From assembly GCA_025362705.1 (NCBI GenBank), contig JANYFH010000388.1:1-12002 (forward strand): a DNA stretch of 12,002 bases, given 5' to 3'. Under the pieces are notes generated by a model. The model saw nothing but the letters and a program-made list of their open reading frames with translations, was not told the origin of the DNA and made no database searches. The position numbers were made by a program, and so were the translations under genes. Positions 1 through 7,255 of this stretch are shown here, piece by piece. The first letter of the stretch is position 1. The number at the start of each line of letters is the position of its first letter. Source of the DNA: Betaproteobacteria bacterium (lineage in GTDB: Bacteria; Pseudomonadota; Gammaproteobacteria; Burkholderiales; Usitatibacteraceae).

Positions 1-986
1 GTGCGTCCACCGGCGCGGAAATATTCCATGGTGGCTTCATCGACCGGGAAGAAACCCATCGTGGCACCGTATTCAGGCGCCATGTTGGCAATGGTGGCGC
101 GATCCGGCACGCTCAAGGCGCGCGCACCTTCACCGAAGAATTCCACAAACTTGCCGACGACTTTCGCGGCTCGCAGCATTTCGGTCACGGTAAGCACCAA
201 ATCGGTTGCCGTGGTTCCTTCGGGCAATTTGCCGGTAAGGTTTACGCCAACGACATCCGGTGTCAGGAAATAGACGGGCTGCCCCAACATGCCAGCTTCC
301 GCTTCGATACCGCCCACGCCCCAGCCGACCACACCGACACCGTTGATCATCGTCGTGTGCGAATCGGTGCCAACCAGCGAATCGGGATAGAGCACACCGT
401 TCTTGTCGTGAACGCCGCGCGCGAGGTATTCGAGATTGACCTGATGCACGATGCCGATTCCCGGCGGCACAACTTTGAACGTATCGAACGCCTGCATGCC
501 CCATTTCATGAATTCATAGCGCTCCTGATTGCGCTGAAATTCGAGCTTCATGTTGAGGTCAAGCGAATCCGGGGTGCCGTAATGGTCGATCTGTACCGAG
601 TGATCAACGACGAGATCAACGGGTACCAGTGGCTCGATCACTTTGGGATCCTTGCCCAGCTTGGACGCCACACCACGCATCGCGGCGAGGTCAGCCAGCA
701 GTGGTACGCCGGTGAAATCCTGCAACACGATGCGCGCGACGACGAAGGGAATCTCCAGTGTGCGGGCCGCTGTCGGCTTCCAGGCAGCGAGTTCCTTGAT
801 ATGTTCTTCCGTCACCTTCTTGCCATCGCAATTGCGCAAAACGCTCTCTAGCACGATGCGAATCGAAATCGGCAGCCGCTTCACATTGGGAAACGCCTCC
901 GCCAACTTTGGCAGGGAATAGTAGGTGGCGGTTTTGCCGGATTTTAGCGTCAGTTGCTGACGGGTGTCGTGCAGATTGTGTGGCAT
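1..986 (-). CDS. acnA: Aconitate hydratase AcnA, N-terminal 328 residues (runs off left edge)
   Basis: Cytoplasmic iron-sulfur enzyme interconverting citrate and isocitrate through cis-aconitate. In this context it could also rehydrate 2-methyl-cis-aconitate made by AcnD. The ATG at 986-984 is preceded by AGAGGA (998-993) with 6-nt spacing, a strong start. The product opens MPHNLHDTRQ and follows the AcnA/IRP1-type layout: FTGVPLLADLAAMR near residue 91, VVDHS at 126-130, HQVNLEYL near 181, GTDSHT at 206-211, then the glycine-rich GVGVVGWGVGGIEAE, and DRATIANMAPEYGAT near 295-309. The family is about 890 residues, so roughly the first third is present. The three cluster-binding cysteines lie beyond the window and cannot be checked. 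It is a different subfamily from AcnD at 3052-5658. It follows prpF after a 202-nt gap, so it may be the operon's last gene or separately transcribed. Confidence 0.95.
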   Translation of the reverse strand, partial: MPHNLHDTRQQLTLKSGKTATYYSLPKLAEAFPNVKRLPISIRIVLESVLRNCDGKKVTEEHIKELAAWKPTAARTLEIPFVVARIVLQDFTGVPLLADLAAMRGVASKLGKDPKVIEPLVPVDLVVDHSVQIDHYGTPDSLDLNMKLEFQRNQERYEFMKWGMQAFDTFKVVPPGIGIVHQVNLEYLARGVHDKNGVLYPDSLVGTDSHTTMINGVGVVGWGVGGIEAEAGMLGQPVYFLTPDVVGVNLTGKLPEGTTATDLVLTVTEMLRAAKVVGKFVEFFGEGARALSVPDRATIANMAPEYGATMGFFPVDEATMEYFRAGGR

Positions 987-1188
987 GGTGAGTCCTCTGG
1001 ATGAGCGCGCGACGAGCGAGTCACGCGACAGGATTGACAATTTTAAGGCCTTTGAAATAATCGGGAGTGAAATCCAATGTGTTGCTTAAACTCTATGTCT
1101 GGCGCGGATCACAGGCCAAAAGTGGCCGGAAAACCGCCCCAGTGCTTGCAATTAGTCACGGGAATTCGAATTTGCGCTTGTGGCAGAT
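987..1188. other. Intergenic gap between prpF and acnA
   Basis: This 202-nt gap holds the acnA ribosome binding site (998-993), an 8-bp palindrome AAGGCCTT (1045-1052) and a small hairpin GGCCA-AAAG-TGGCC (1114-1127). The hairpin has no following T-run on either strand, so it is not a convincing intrinsic terminator. I found no confident minus-strand promoter for acnA. A plus-strand promoter-like pair lies at 1034-1061 and is listed separately. Confidence 0.5.
1034..1061 (+). promoter_or_regulatory. Sigma70-like promoter pointing antisense into the prpF 3' end
   Basis: TTGACA (1034-1039) matches the -35 consensus exactly. A 16-bp spacer separates it from AATAAT (1056-1061), which is 5 of 6 to the -10 consensus. 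It points right, against prpF, and no convincing plus-strand gene follows. It may drive a short antisense RNA or be a chance match in an AT-rich gap. Confidence 0.3.
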
Positions 1189-2379
1189 TCACAAAGCGTT
1201 GCCAGGCACGCGCACCCAGCCTTCCATTAACACGCGTGCACTGCGGCTCATGATCGCCTTGGTGACGATCCATTCGCCGTTTTTCTCTGTCGCTTCCGCG
1301 CCCACACGAAGCGTGCCGGAGGGATGACCGAAACGAACGGCGTTGCGCGCGACGCCGCCCGCTGCTGTGTTCACCAGCGTGCCCGGAATGGCCGCTGCAG
1401 TACCGATGGCCACCGCAGCGGTTCCCATCATGGCGTGATGCAGCTTGCCCATCGACATGGCACGCACCAGTACATCGACATCTGCCGCAGCGACCGGCTT
1501 GCCGCTGGATGAAACGTAGTCAACGGGTTTGGCGACGTAAGCAACTTTGGGCGTGTGCTGGCGCTTGGCCGCTTCGTCGATGTGTTTGATCAGGCCCATA
1601 CGCACGGCACCGTGGGCGCGGATCGATTCAAATTTTGCCAGCGCCTTTGAATCACTGTTGATCGCATCCTGCAGTTCAGTGCCTGTGTAGCCGATGGCCT
1701 CGGCATTCACGAAAATGGTCGGGATGCCGGCGTTGATCATCGTCACCTTCAGCGTGCCGATGCCTGGAACATCGAGATCATCGACCAGGTTGCCAGTGGG
1801 GAACATCGAGCCACCCGCGCCTTCCTCTTCCGCTGCCGGGTCCATGAACTCCAGTTGCACTTCAGCTGCGGGGAAAGTGACGCCATCGAGTTCAAAATCG
1901 CCCGTCTCCTGCACCTGGCCATTGGTGATGGGGACATGTGACACGATAGTCTTGCTGATATTGGCCTGCCAGATGCGCACAACCGCAATGCCATTGTGCG
2001 GAACGCGCGAGGCATCAACCAAACCATTGCTGATGGCGTATGGTCCCACCGCAGCACTGAGGTTTCCGCAATTGCCGCTCCAGTCGACGAAGGCACTGTC
2101 GATGGACACTTGACCAAAAAGGTAATCGACGTCGTGATCCGCGCGCGTGCTTTTGGACAGGATGACGGTCTTGCTGGTGCTGGATGTCGCCGCACCCATG
2201 CCGTCGATTTGCTTGCCATACGGATCAGGGCTCCCGATAACGCGCAGCAGCAACTTGTCGCGTACGGCGCCCGCTATTTGCGCTCGCTCGGGCAGGTCGG
2301 CGAGTTTGAAGAACACGCCCTTCGATGTGCCGCCGCGCATGTAGGTGGCGGGGATTTTGATTTGGGGTACGTTAGGCAT
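1189..2379 (-). CDS. prpF: PrpF, 2-methylaconitate cis-trans isomerase
   Basis: PrpF works with AcnD in the AcnD/PrpF form of the methylcitrate cycle. AcnD releases 2-methylaconitate in an isomer that aconitase cannot rehydrate, and PrpF isomerises it. It has the diaminopimelate-epimerase-like fold. The N-terminus carries the family signatures ATYMRGGTSKGVFF (11-24) and LLLRVIGSPDPY (43-54). K70 (in SSTSK) and C104 (in WSGNCGN) correspond, by my recollection, to the active-site K73 and C107 of Shewanella PrpF. I chose the ATG at 2379 (396 aa, typical length) over an in-frame TTG at 2394, because PrpF proteins begin close to the QIKIPATYMRGG segment. The purine-rich GAGGA (2385-2381) sits unusually close to that ATG. 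It follows the 2H phosphoesterase gene by 105 nt, not acnD directly. Confidence 0.96.
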   Translation of the reverse strand: MPNVPQIKIPATYMRGGTSKGVFFKLADLPERAQIAGAVRDKLLLRVIGSPDPYGKQIDGMGAATSSTSKTVILSKSTRADHDVDYLFGQVSIDSAFVDWSGNCGNLSAAVGPYAISNGLVDASRVPHNGIAVVRIWQANISKTIVSHVPITNGQVQETGDFELDGVTFPAAEVQLEFMDPAAEEEGAGGSMFPTGNLVDDLDVPGIGTLKVTMINAGIPTIFVNAEAIGYTGTELQDAINSDSKALAKFESIRAHGAVRMGLIKHIDEAAKRQHTPKVAYVAKPVDYVSSSGKPVAAADVDVLVRAMSMGKLHHAMMGTAAVAIGTAAAIPGTLVNTAAGGVARNAVRFGHPSGTLRVGAEATEKNGEWIVTKAIMSRSARVLMEGWVRVPGNAL

Positions 2380-2484
2380 GTCCTCGTCTTTCAATGCCGC
2401 GGATTCAGCGCGGTGATAGGTGAATTATCCCACTGGCGAAAGGCTGCACGACAGTTGGGAGATCGCAGGTTAACGATGAAGGCA

Positions 2485-3042
2485 TCAGGAAAACAAATCT
2501 AGCTGCTTGGCCGGGGCAAGTGGCCAGCGTCCGAGTTCTTCGTAGTGAAACGGCTTTCCGCCAGTTCTCACCAAGAGAATCTCGGTGATGAGCCAAACGA
2601 TAGGCGCGAAGTAGATGGTTTCAATCGGTGCGGGTGCGAAATAGCTGATCGTGATGTGGGGGCTGTGGCCCTTGCCATCCCCAATACCTTCCGCGTATAG
2701 GGCGGATTGAACAGCAGACAACAACACGGACAAACTCTTGACGTTGCGCGGTCCTCGAAATTCATAGTGAATGTCTATGTCAGTTGGTCGCGCGGGCCCT
2801 GTAATCCTGTCCAACGTGAGAACAATTTGTGTTGCCTTCACGTTTGCCCCGGCACGCAACATTCGTTCTTGATACCGGGGTTCGTCGTCGTAACGGGACG
2901 ACAATGTTTGATGCCAGTTTCCTGAGGTGGACATCGCCCGGCCGAGTTGTTGGTCGACGCCGTGGAATTGTACTATCGTCTCAAGCGAATTCACCACCGG
3001 CACGGGCGGTTTGGCTATTATGATCAAATGAGGTAGCGACAC
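2485..3042 (-). CDS. 2'-5' RNA ligase-like 2H phosphoesterase
   Basis: A 185-residue cytoplasmic protein with the two motifs that define the 2H phosphoesterase superfamily: HQTL at 44-47 and HITI at 129-132. Their spacing fits the LigT/ThpR group of 2'-5' RNA ligases and 2',3'-cyclic phosphodiesterases, usually about 170-190 residues. The opening LPHLIIIAKPP is the usual first beta strand. The start is GTG, 9 nt after the acnD stop, which suggests translational coupling; only a weak AGG lies about 8 nt upstream. The substrate cannot be told from sequence: tRNA-derived 2',3'-cyclic phosphates, 2'-5' linkages and other cyclic phosphates are all possible. No methylcitrate-cycle role is known to me, and its place between acnD and prpF is unusual. 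Confidence 0.85.
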   Translation of the reverse strand: MSLPHLIIIAKPPVPVVNSLETIVQFHGVDQQLGRAMSTSGNWHQTLSSRYDDEPRYQERMLRAGANVKATQIVLTLDRITGPARPTDIDIHYEFRGPRNVKSLSVLLSAVQSALYAEGIGDGKGHSPHITISYFAPAPIETIYFAPIVWLITEILLVRTGGKPFHYEELGRWPLAPAKQLDLFS

Positions 3043-3051
3043 CGCAGTGGC

Positions 3052-5658
3052 CTACGCCGCAGGCCTCGCAGCCAGGAAATCATTTGCAAATCGCTGCAAT
3101 ACGCCCCCTGCGTCATAAACCGAAATCTCTTCCGCTGTATCAAGCCGGCAAGATACTGGTACCTCGACCCGCTCACCGCTCCTGCGATGAATCACCAGCG
3201 TCAATATCGCACCTGGCGTGCGTTCACCAATCACGTCATACGTCTCAGTGCCATCGAGGCCAAGCGTCTTACGATTAGTGCCGGCCCTGAACTCCAGCGG
3301 CAATACGCCCATGCCGATCAGGTTGGTGCGATGGATGCGTTCGAAACCTTCGGCCACGATCGCCTCCACGCCCGCGAGACGCACGCCCTTGGCAGCCCAG
3401 TCGCGTGAGGAGCCCTGCCCGTAGTCGGCGCCGGCGATGATGATCAGGGGCTGCTTCCTGTTCATGTAGGTCTTAATCGCTTCCCACATGCGCATGACCT
3501 TGCCTTCAGGTTCAACGCGCGCCAGCGATCCTTTTTTCACGACGCCATCGACGATGGCCATTTCATTGACCAATTGCGGATTGGCGAATGTTGCGCGCTG
3601 CGCAGTGAGATGGTCGCCACGGTGCGTGGCATAGGAATTGAAGTCCTCTTCGGGCACGCCCATCTTCGCCAGATATTCCCCCGCCGCACTGTTAGCCATG
3701 ATGGCGTTCGAGGGCGACAGATGATCGGTGGTGATATTGTCCGGCAGAACCGCCAGCGGCCGCATGCCCTTGAGCGTGCGCTCGCCGCCAATCGCGCCTT
3801 CCCCGGCTGTGTCCCAATAAGGTGGGCGGCGGATGTAGGTGCTCTGTGGGCGCCAGTCATACAGCGGCTTGGCTCGCGCACCAACTGCAGCGCGTTGTTC
3901 GAACATGGGGATATACACCTCGCGGAACTGCGAGGGCTTCACGCTCGTCGCGACGATGGCGTCGATCTCTTCATCACTCGGCCAAAGATCCTTCAGCAGA
4001 ATCGGTTCGCCGTGCGTGTCGTTACCGAATGAATCGCGCTCGATGTCGAAACGCACCGTACCGGCGATGGCATAGGCCACCACCAGCGGCGGGGAAGCGA
4101 GGAAGGCTTGCTTGGCATAAGGATGAATGCGGCCATCGAAGTTACGATTGCCGGACAGTACCGCGGTCGTGTACAGCTCGCGGTCGATGATCTCCTTCTG
4201 GATAACTGCATCCAGTGCGCCTGACATACCGTTGCATGTGGTACAGGCGAAGGCGACAATGCCGAAGCCGAGTTTTTCCAGCTCCGTTTTCAGGCCGGCT
4301 TCTTCCAGATACAGCGCCACCGTCTTGGAACCGGGCGCCAACGAACTCTTCACCCACGGCTTGCGAGTGAGACCGAGCCGATTGGCATTGCGCGCGAGCA
4401 GGGCGGCCGCGATGACATTGCGCGGATTGGAAGTGTTGGTGCAACTGGTGATCGCCGCGATGATGACCGCGCCATCCGGCATCAGTCCGGGTGTTTCTTG
4501 CCACGGTCCGGCGATGCCCTTGCTCGCCAGATCGGTCGTCGAGACCCGCGCGTGCGGATTCGATGGTCCCGCCATGGTTCGCACCACGCTGGAGAGGTCA
4601 AATGCCAGTGTACGTTCGTAGACGGCGCTTTTGAGATCGTCGGCCCACAGGCCCGCCGTCTTCGCATAAGTCTCGACCAGTTTCACCTGCTCGTCCTCGC
4701 GACCGGTGAGGCGCAAGTAGGTCAAGGTCTGCTGATCGATGAAGAACATCGCCGCCGTGGCGCCATATTCCGGTGCCATGTTGGAAATCGTGGCCCGGTC
4801 ACCCAGCGTGAGTGAGGCAACGCCTTGCCCGCGGAATTCCAGATAGGAGCCAACCACTTTCGATTTGCGCAGAAATTCGGTCATCGCCAACACGATATCG
4901 GTGGCGGTAATGCCCGGCTGCCGCTTGCCAGTGAGTTCCACGCCGACGATCTCGGGCAGGCGCATCCATGAGGCGCGGCCCAGCATCACGTTCTCCGCCT
5001 CAAGTCCACCGACACCGATTGCGATCACGCCCAGCGCATCGATGTGCGGCGTATGGCTGTCTGTGCCGATGCAGGTGTCGGGAAAGGCGAGCCCATCCTG
5101 TGCGTGAATAACCGGCGACATTTTCTCCAGGTTGATCTGGTGCATGATGCCATTGCCCGCCGGAATCACGTCGACGTTGTCGAACGCCGACTTGGTCCAC
5201 TCGATGAAGTGGAAGCGGTCTTCATTGCGACGATCTTCGATGGCGCGGTTTTTGGTGAATGCATCAGGATCGAAGCCGCCACACTCCACTGCGAGCGAGT
5301 GATCGACGATCAGTTGCACCGGCACAACCGGGTTTACTTTCGCCGGGTCGCCGCCCTGGTCCGCGATTGCGTCACGCAGACCGGCCAGGTCCACCAGCGC
5401 TGTCTGGCCAAGGATGTCGTGGCATACCACGCGCGCCGGGAACCAGGGGAAATCGAGATCGCGCTTCACCTCGATGAGCTGCTTCAAATACGCACCAAGC
5501 ATCGCCGGATCGCAGCGACGCACGAGATTCTCGGCATGCACGCGCGAGGTGTAAGGCAGTTTCGCCCATGCGCCTGGCTGGATCGCGTCGACTGCCTCGC
5601 GCGCATCGAAATAATCCAGTTTGGTGCCGGGTAGGGGTTTGCGGTATGCGGTGTTCAT
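3052..5658 (-). CDS. acnD: AcnD, Fe/S-dependent 2-methylcitrate dehydratase
   Basis: AcnD dehydrates 2-methylcitrate to a 2-methylaconitate isomer, replacing the unrelated cofactor-free PrpD, which is absent here. It is an 868-residue aconitase-superfamily protein, full length for AcnD. The opening MNTAYRKPLPG and the segments RRNEDRFHFI (near 143), GNGIMHQINLEKMSPVIHA and PSNPHARV are AcnD-type rather than AcnA-type. The 4Fe-4S ligands are present: C406 in AITSCTNTSNP, and C472 and C475 in ACTTCNGMSG. The swivel domain has ADYGQGSSRDWAAKG and GFERIHRTNLIGMG. The ATG at 5658 has no clear Shine-Dalgarno. It lies 63 nt after the small unknown gene and 9 nt before the 2H phosphoesterase start. 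PrpF nearby supports the assignment, since AcnD depends on it. Confidence 0.97.
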   Translation of the reverse strand: MNTAYRKPLPGTKLDYFDAREAVDAIQPGAWAKLPYTSRVHAENLVRRCDPAMLGAYLKQLIEVKRDLDFPWFPARVVCHDILGQTALVDLAGLRDAIADQGGDPAKVNPVVPVQLIVDHSLAVECGGFDPDAFTKNRAIEDRRNEDRFHFIEWTKSAFDNVDVIPAGNGIMHQINLEKMSPVIHAQDGLAFPDTCIGTDSHTPHIDALGVIAIGVGGLEAENVMLGRASWMRLPEIVGVELTGKRQPGITATDIVLAMTEFLRKSKVVGSYLEFRGQGVASLTLGDRATISNMAPEYGATAAMFFIDQQTLTYLRLTGREDEQVKLVETYAKTAGLWADDLKSAVYERTLAFDLSSVVRTMAGPSNPHARVSTTDLASKGIAGPWQETPGLMPDGAVIIAAITSCTNTSNPRNVIAAALLARNANRLGLTRKPWVKSSLAPGSKTVALYLEEAGLKTELEKLGFGIVAFACTTCNGMSGALDAVIQKEIIDRELYTTAVLSGNRNFDGRIHPYAKQAFLASPPLVVAYAIAGTVRFDIERDSFGNDTHGEPILLKDLWPSDEEIDAIVATSVKPSQFREVYIPMFEQRAAVGARAKPLYDWRPQSTYIRRPPYWDTAGEGAIGGERTLKGMRPLAVLPDNITTDHLSPSNAIMANSAAGEYLAKMGVPEEDFNSYATHRGDHLTAQRATFANPQLVNEMAIVDGVVKKGSLARVEPEGKVMRMWEAIKTYMNRKQPLIIIAGADYGQGSSRDWAAKGVRLAGVEAIVAEGFERIHRTNLIGMGVLPLEFRAGTNRKTLGLDGTETYDVIGERTPGAILTLVIHRRSGERVEVPVSCRLDTAEEISVYDAGGVLQRFANDFLAARPAA

Positions 5659-5721
5659 GGATGAGTTGCTTTTGAGGATGCTGTATTGGGACGTGACGCA
5701 AACACAAAGTTCAGGACGGAT

Positions 5722-5958
5722 TCAGTGTGCGACCAGATCTTCGCGGGGATGCGGAATTTTCATTTCCCCGCGACATAACGGCTGCAGGTGCGACAGTGCG
5801 ACCGCCAGCGCCGCGCGTTCGGCCAGCAGGGTGTTGTAATCCACGTCGCAAGCCGGCACCGGGCGAACGAAATCGCGTAATTCCCCGTCAATCAACTGCC
5901 GCCGGGCTTCAAGCAACGTGATGCATTGAGCGAGCGTGACGTTTTCAATTGGAATCAC
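5722..5958 (-). CDS. Small unknown protein between prpC and acnD (78 aa)
   Basis: I do not recognise this protein. It starts with GTG at 5958-5956, behind a strong Shine-Dalgarno GGGAG (5969-5965) at 6-nt spacing, which is good evidence of translation. It lies 29 nt after the prpC stop and 63 nt before acnD. The sequence suggests two amphipathic helices (about residues 8-30 and 42-58) joined by a proline-rich stretch containing FVRPVPACD, with an acidic/basic tail PHPRED. It has three cysteines (12, 37 and about 62), no signal peptide and no membrane segment. Its position suggests a small accessory or regulatory role in the methylcitrate operon, but that is inference. The alternative is a fortuitous open frame, which the ribosome binding site argues against. 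Confidence 0.7.
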   Translation of the reverse strand: MIPIENVTLAQCITLLEARRQLIDGELRDFVRPVPACDVDYNTLLAERAALAVALSHLQPLCRGEMKIPHPREDLVAH

Positions 5959-5964
5959 GGCGAT

Positions 5965-5969
5965 CTCCC
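5965..5969 (-). promoter_or_regulatory. Ribosome binding site supporting the 78-aa gene
   Basis: GGGAG on the minus strand, 6 nt (ATCGCC) upstream of the GTG at 5958. It is among the best Shine-Dalgarno matches in the window and is the main reason to accept the small gene and its GTG start. Confidence 0.7.
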
Positions 5970-5987
5970 GATATCCGGTTTCGATGC

Positions 5988-7154
5988 TTACTTGCGATCC
6001 TTCAGCGGCACAAACTTGATGTCGTCCGGCCCGACGTAATTCGCATTCGGCCGAATAATCTTGCCGTCAATACGCTGCTCGATCACGTGCGCAGCCCAGC
6101 CCGAGGTGCGCGAAATAATGAACAGCGGCGTGAACATCGATGTAGGCACACCCATTTGATGGTACGAGCAGGCGGAGAACCAGTCGAGATTGGGAAACAT
6201 TTTTTTCTCGCGCCACATGACGGCTTCGAGCCGGTCGGCGATGTTATAGAGCTTCATATTGCCTGCATCTTCGGACAATTGTTTTGCGACGCGCTTGATC
6301 ACGACGTTGCGTGGATCCGATACCGTATAAACGGGGTGACCGAAGCCGATGATGACCTGCTTTTCGCCGACGCGTTTGACGATGTCCGCCTCTGCTTCGT
6401 CAGGGCCGTCATAGCGGTTCTGGATGTCAAAGGCCGCCTCGTTGGCACCGCCGTGCTTGGGTCCGCGCAGCGCACCGATGCCGCCGGTAATGGCTGAATA
6501 CATGTCGGAGCCGGTGCCGGCGATGACACGCGCGGTGAAGGTGGAGGCGTTGAACTCATGCTCGGCGTATAGAATCAGCGAGGTATGCATTGACCTTATG
6601 GCCAGTTCGCTCGGCTCCTCGCCGTGCAGCAAATGCAGAAAGTGACCACCGATGGAGTCGTCGTCGGTTTCAACATCGATACATTTTCCGTTCACAGCAA
6701 AGTGGTACCAGTAAAGCAGCATCGAACCGAAGGAAGCCATCATTCGGTCGGCGATGTCCTTGGCACCGGCAATATTGTGATCATCTTTTTCAGGAAGCAC
6801 ACAGCCCAGCACCGAACATGCGGTGCGCAATACATCCATCGGATGGGTGGAAGCTGGAAGCGATTCGAGCACATCCTGCACGGCCATCGGAATGCCACGC
6901 ATGGCTTTCAGTTTGGCTTTATAACTTTTGAGCTCTGCAGCATTCGGCAGTTTGCCGTGCACCAGCAAATGCGCGATTTCTTCAAACTCGCATGTTTCAG
7001 CGATGTCCAGAATATCGTAGCCGCGATAGTGGAGGTCGTTGCCGTGCAAGCCAACAGTGCACAGTGCGGTGTTACCAGCTACAACGCCGGAAAGTGCCAC
7101 GGATTTTTTTGGTTTGGGCCCCGCGGGTGCGGCGGCAGTTGCTGTGTCAGTCAT
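5988..7154 (-). CDS. prpC: PrpC, 2-methylcitrate synthase
   Basis: Condenses propionyl-CoA with oxaloacetate to 2-methylcitrate, the entry step of the methylcitrate cycle. It is a member of the citrate synthase family. With the ATG at 7154 the protein has 388 residues, about the length of E. coli PrpC (389) and shorter than typical GltA. The family's catalytic triad is visible: H234 in GPKHGGANEA, H273 in GFGHPVYTVSDPR and D324 in LDWFSACSYHQMG. The N-terminal SGVVAGNTALCTVG and LHYRGYDI segments are also typical. I prefer this start to an in-frame ATG at 7181, because GGAG at 7164-7161 sits 6 nt upstream of 7154 whereas the upstream ATG has GGAG 13 nt away. It follows prpB by 101 nt, the longest gap between the operon's first gene and the 2H gene. 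Confidence 0.97.
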   Translation of the reverse strand: MTDTATAAAPAGPKPKKSVALSGVVAGNTALCTVGLHGNDLHYRGYDILDIAETCEFEEIAHLLVHGKLPNAAELKSYKAKLKAMRGIPMAVQDVLESLPASTHPMDVLRTACSVLGCVLPEKDDHNIAGAKDIADRMMASFGSMLLYWYHFAVNGKCIDVETDDDSIGGHFLHLLHGEEPSELAIRSMHTSLILYAEHEFNASTFTARVIAGTGSDMYSAITGGIGALRGPKHGGANEAAFDIQNRYDGPDEAEADIVKRVGEKQVIIGFGHPVYTVSDPRNVVIKRVAKQLSEDAGNMKLYNIADRLEAVMWREKKMFPNLDWFSACSYHQMGVPTSMFTPLFIISRTSGWAAHVIEQRIDGKIIRPNANYVGPDDIKFVPLKDRK

Positions 7155-7160
7155 TCTTTG

Positions 7161-7164
7161 CTCC
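7161..7164 (-). promoter_or_regulatory. Ribosome binding site fixing the prpC start
   Basis: GGAG on the minus strand, followed by CAAAGA and then the ATG at 7154. This ideal spacing favours the 388-residue PrpC over a version nine residues longer starting at 7181. Confidence 0.7.
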
Positions 7165-7209
7165 GGTAACAACGTCGTCATAAAAACGGTAAAACTCCAT
7201 AACTGGTGC

Positions 7210-7240
7210 GCCTTTCAAGGCATTTACGGCCTGCAATGCC
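7210..7240 (-). repeat. Two overlapping, mutually exclusive hairpins in the prpB-prpC gap
   Basis: One possible stem pairs AAGGC (7217-7221) with GCCTT (7210-7214) over a 2-nt loop. The other pairs GGCATT (7219-7224) with AATGCC (7235-7240) over a 10-nt loop. They share 7219-7221, so they cannot form together. The tight 2-nt loop makes the first one strained. They may affect mRNA processing or relative prpB/prpC expression, or be coincidental. Confidence 0.3.
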
Positions 7241-7255
7241 CGCCAATACTAGACT

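Noticed and set aside
357..851. Long plus-strand frames antisense to acnA (and similar ones across acnD, prpC and mch)
   Set aside because: They mirror well-supported genes in GC-rich sequence, lack ribosome binding sites and encode low-complexity, non-family proteins.
1114..1127. GGCCA-AAAG-TGGCC hairpin as an intrinsic terminator after prpF
   Set aside because: The stem is only 5 bp and no T-run follows on either strand.
1077..1253. Cysteine-rich 58-residue plus-strand frame just after the antisense promoter-like pair
   Set aside because: Its GGGAG lies upstream of where transcription would begin, half of it overlaps the prpF 3' end antisense, and it resembles no family I know. Cysteine richness is probably a by-product of the opposite strand's composition.
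2379..2394. TTG at 2394 as the prpF start
   Set aside because: There is no Shine-Dalgarno upstream, and the ATG at 2379 gives the standard PrpF length and N-terminus.
7232..7246. Sigma54-like element TTGGC...TTGCA upstream of prpC, as expected for PrpR control
   Set aside because: Only 8 nt separate the GG and GC dinucleotides, whereas sigma54 promoters need 10. No PrpR gene is in the window.
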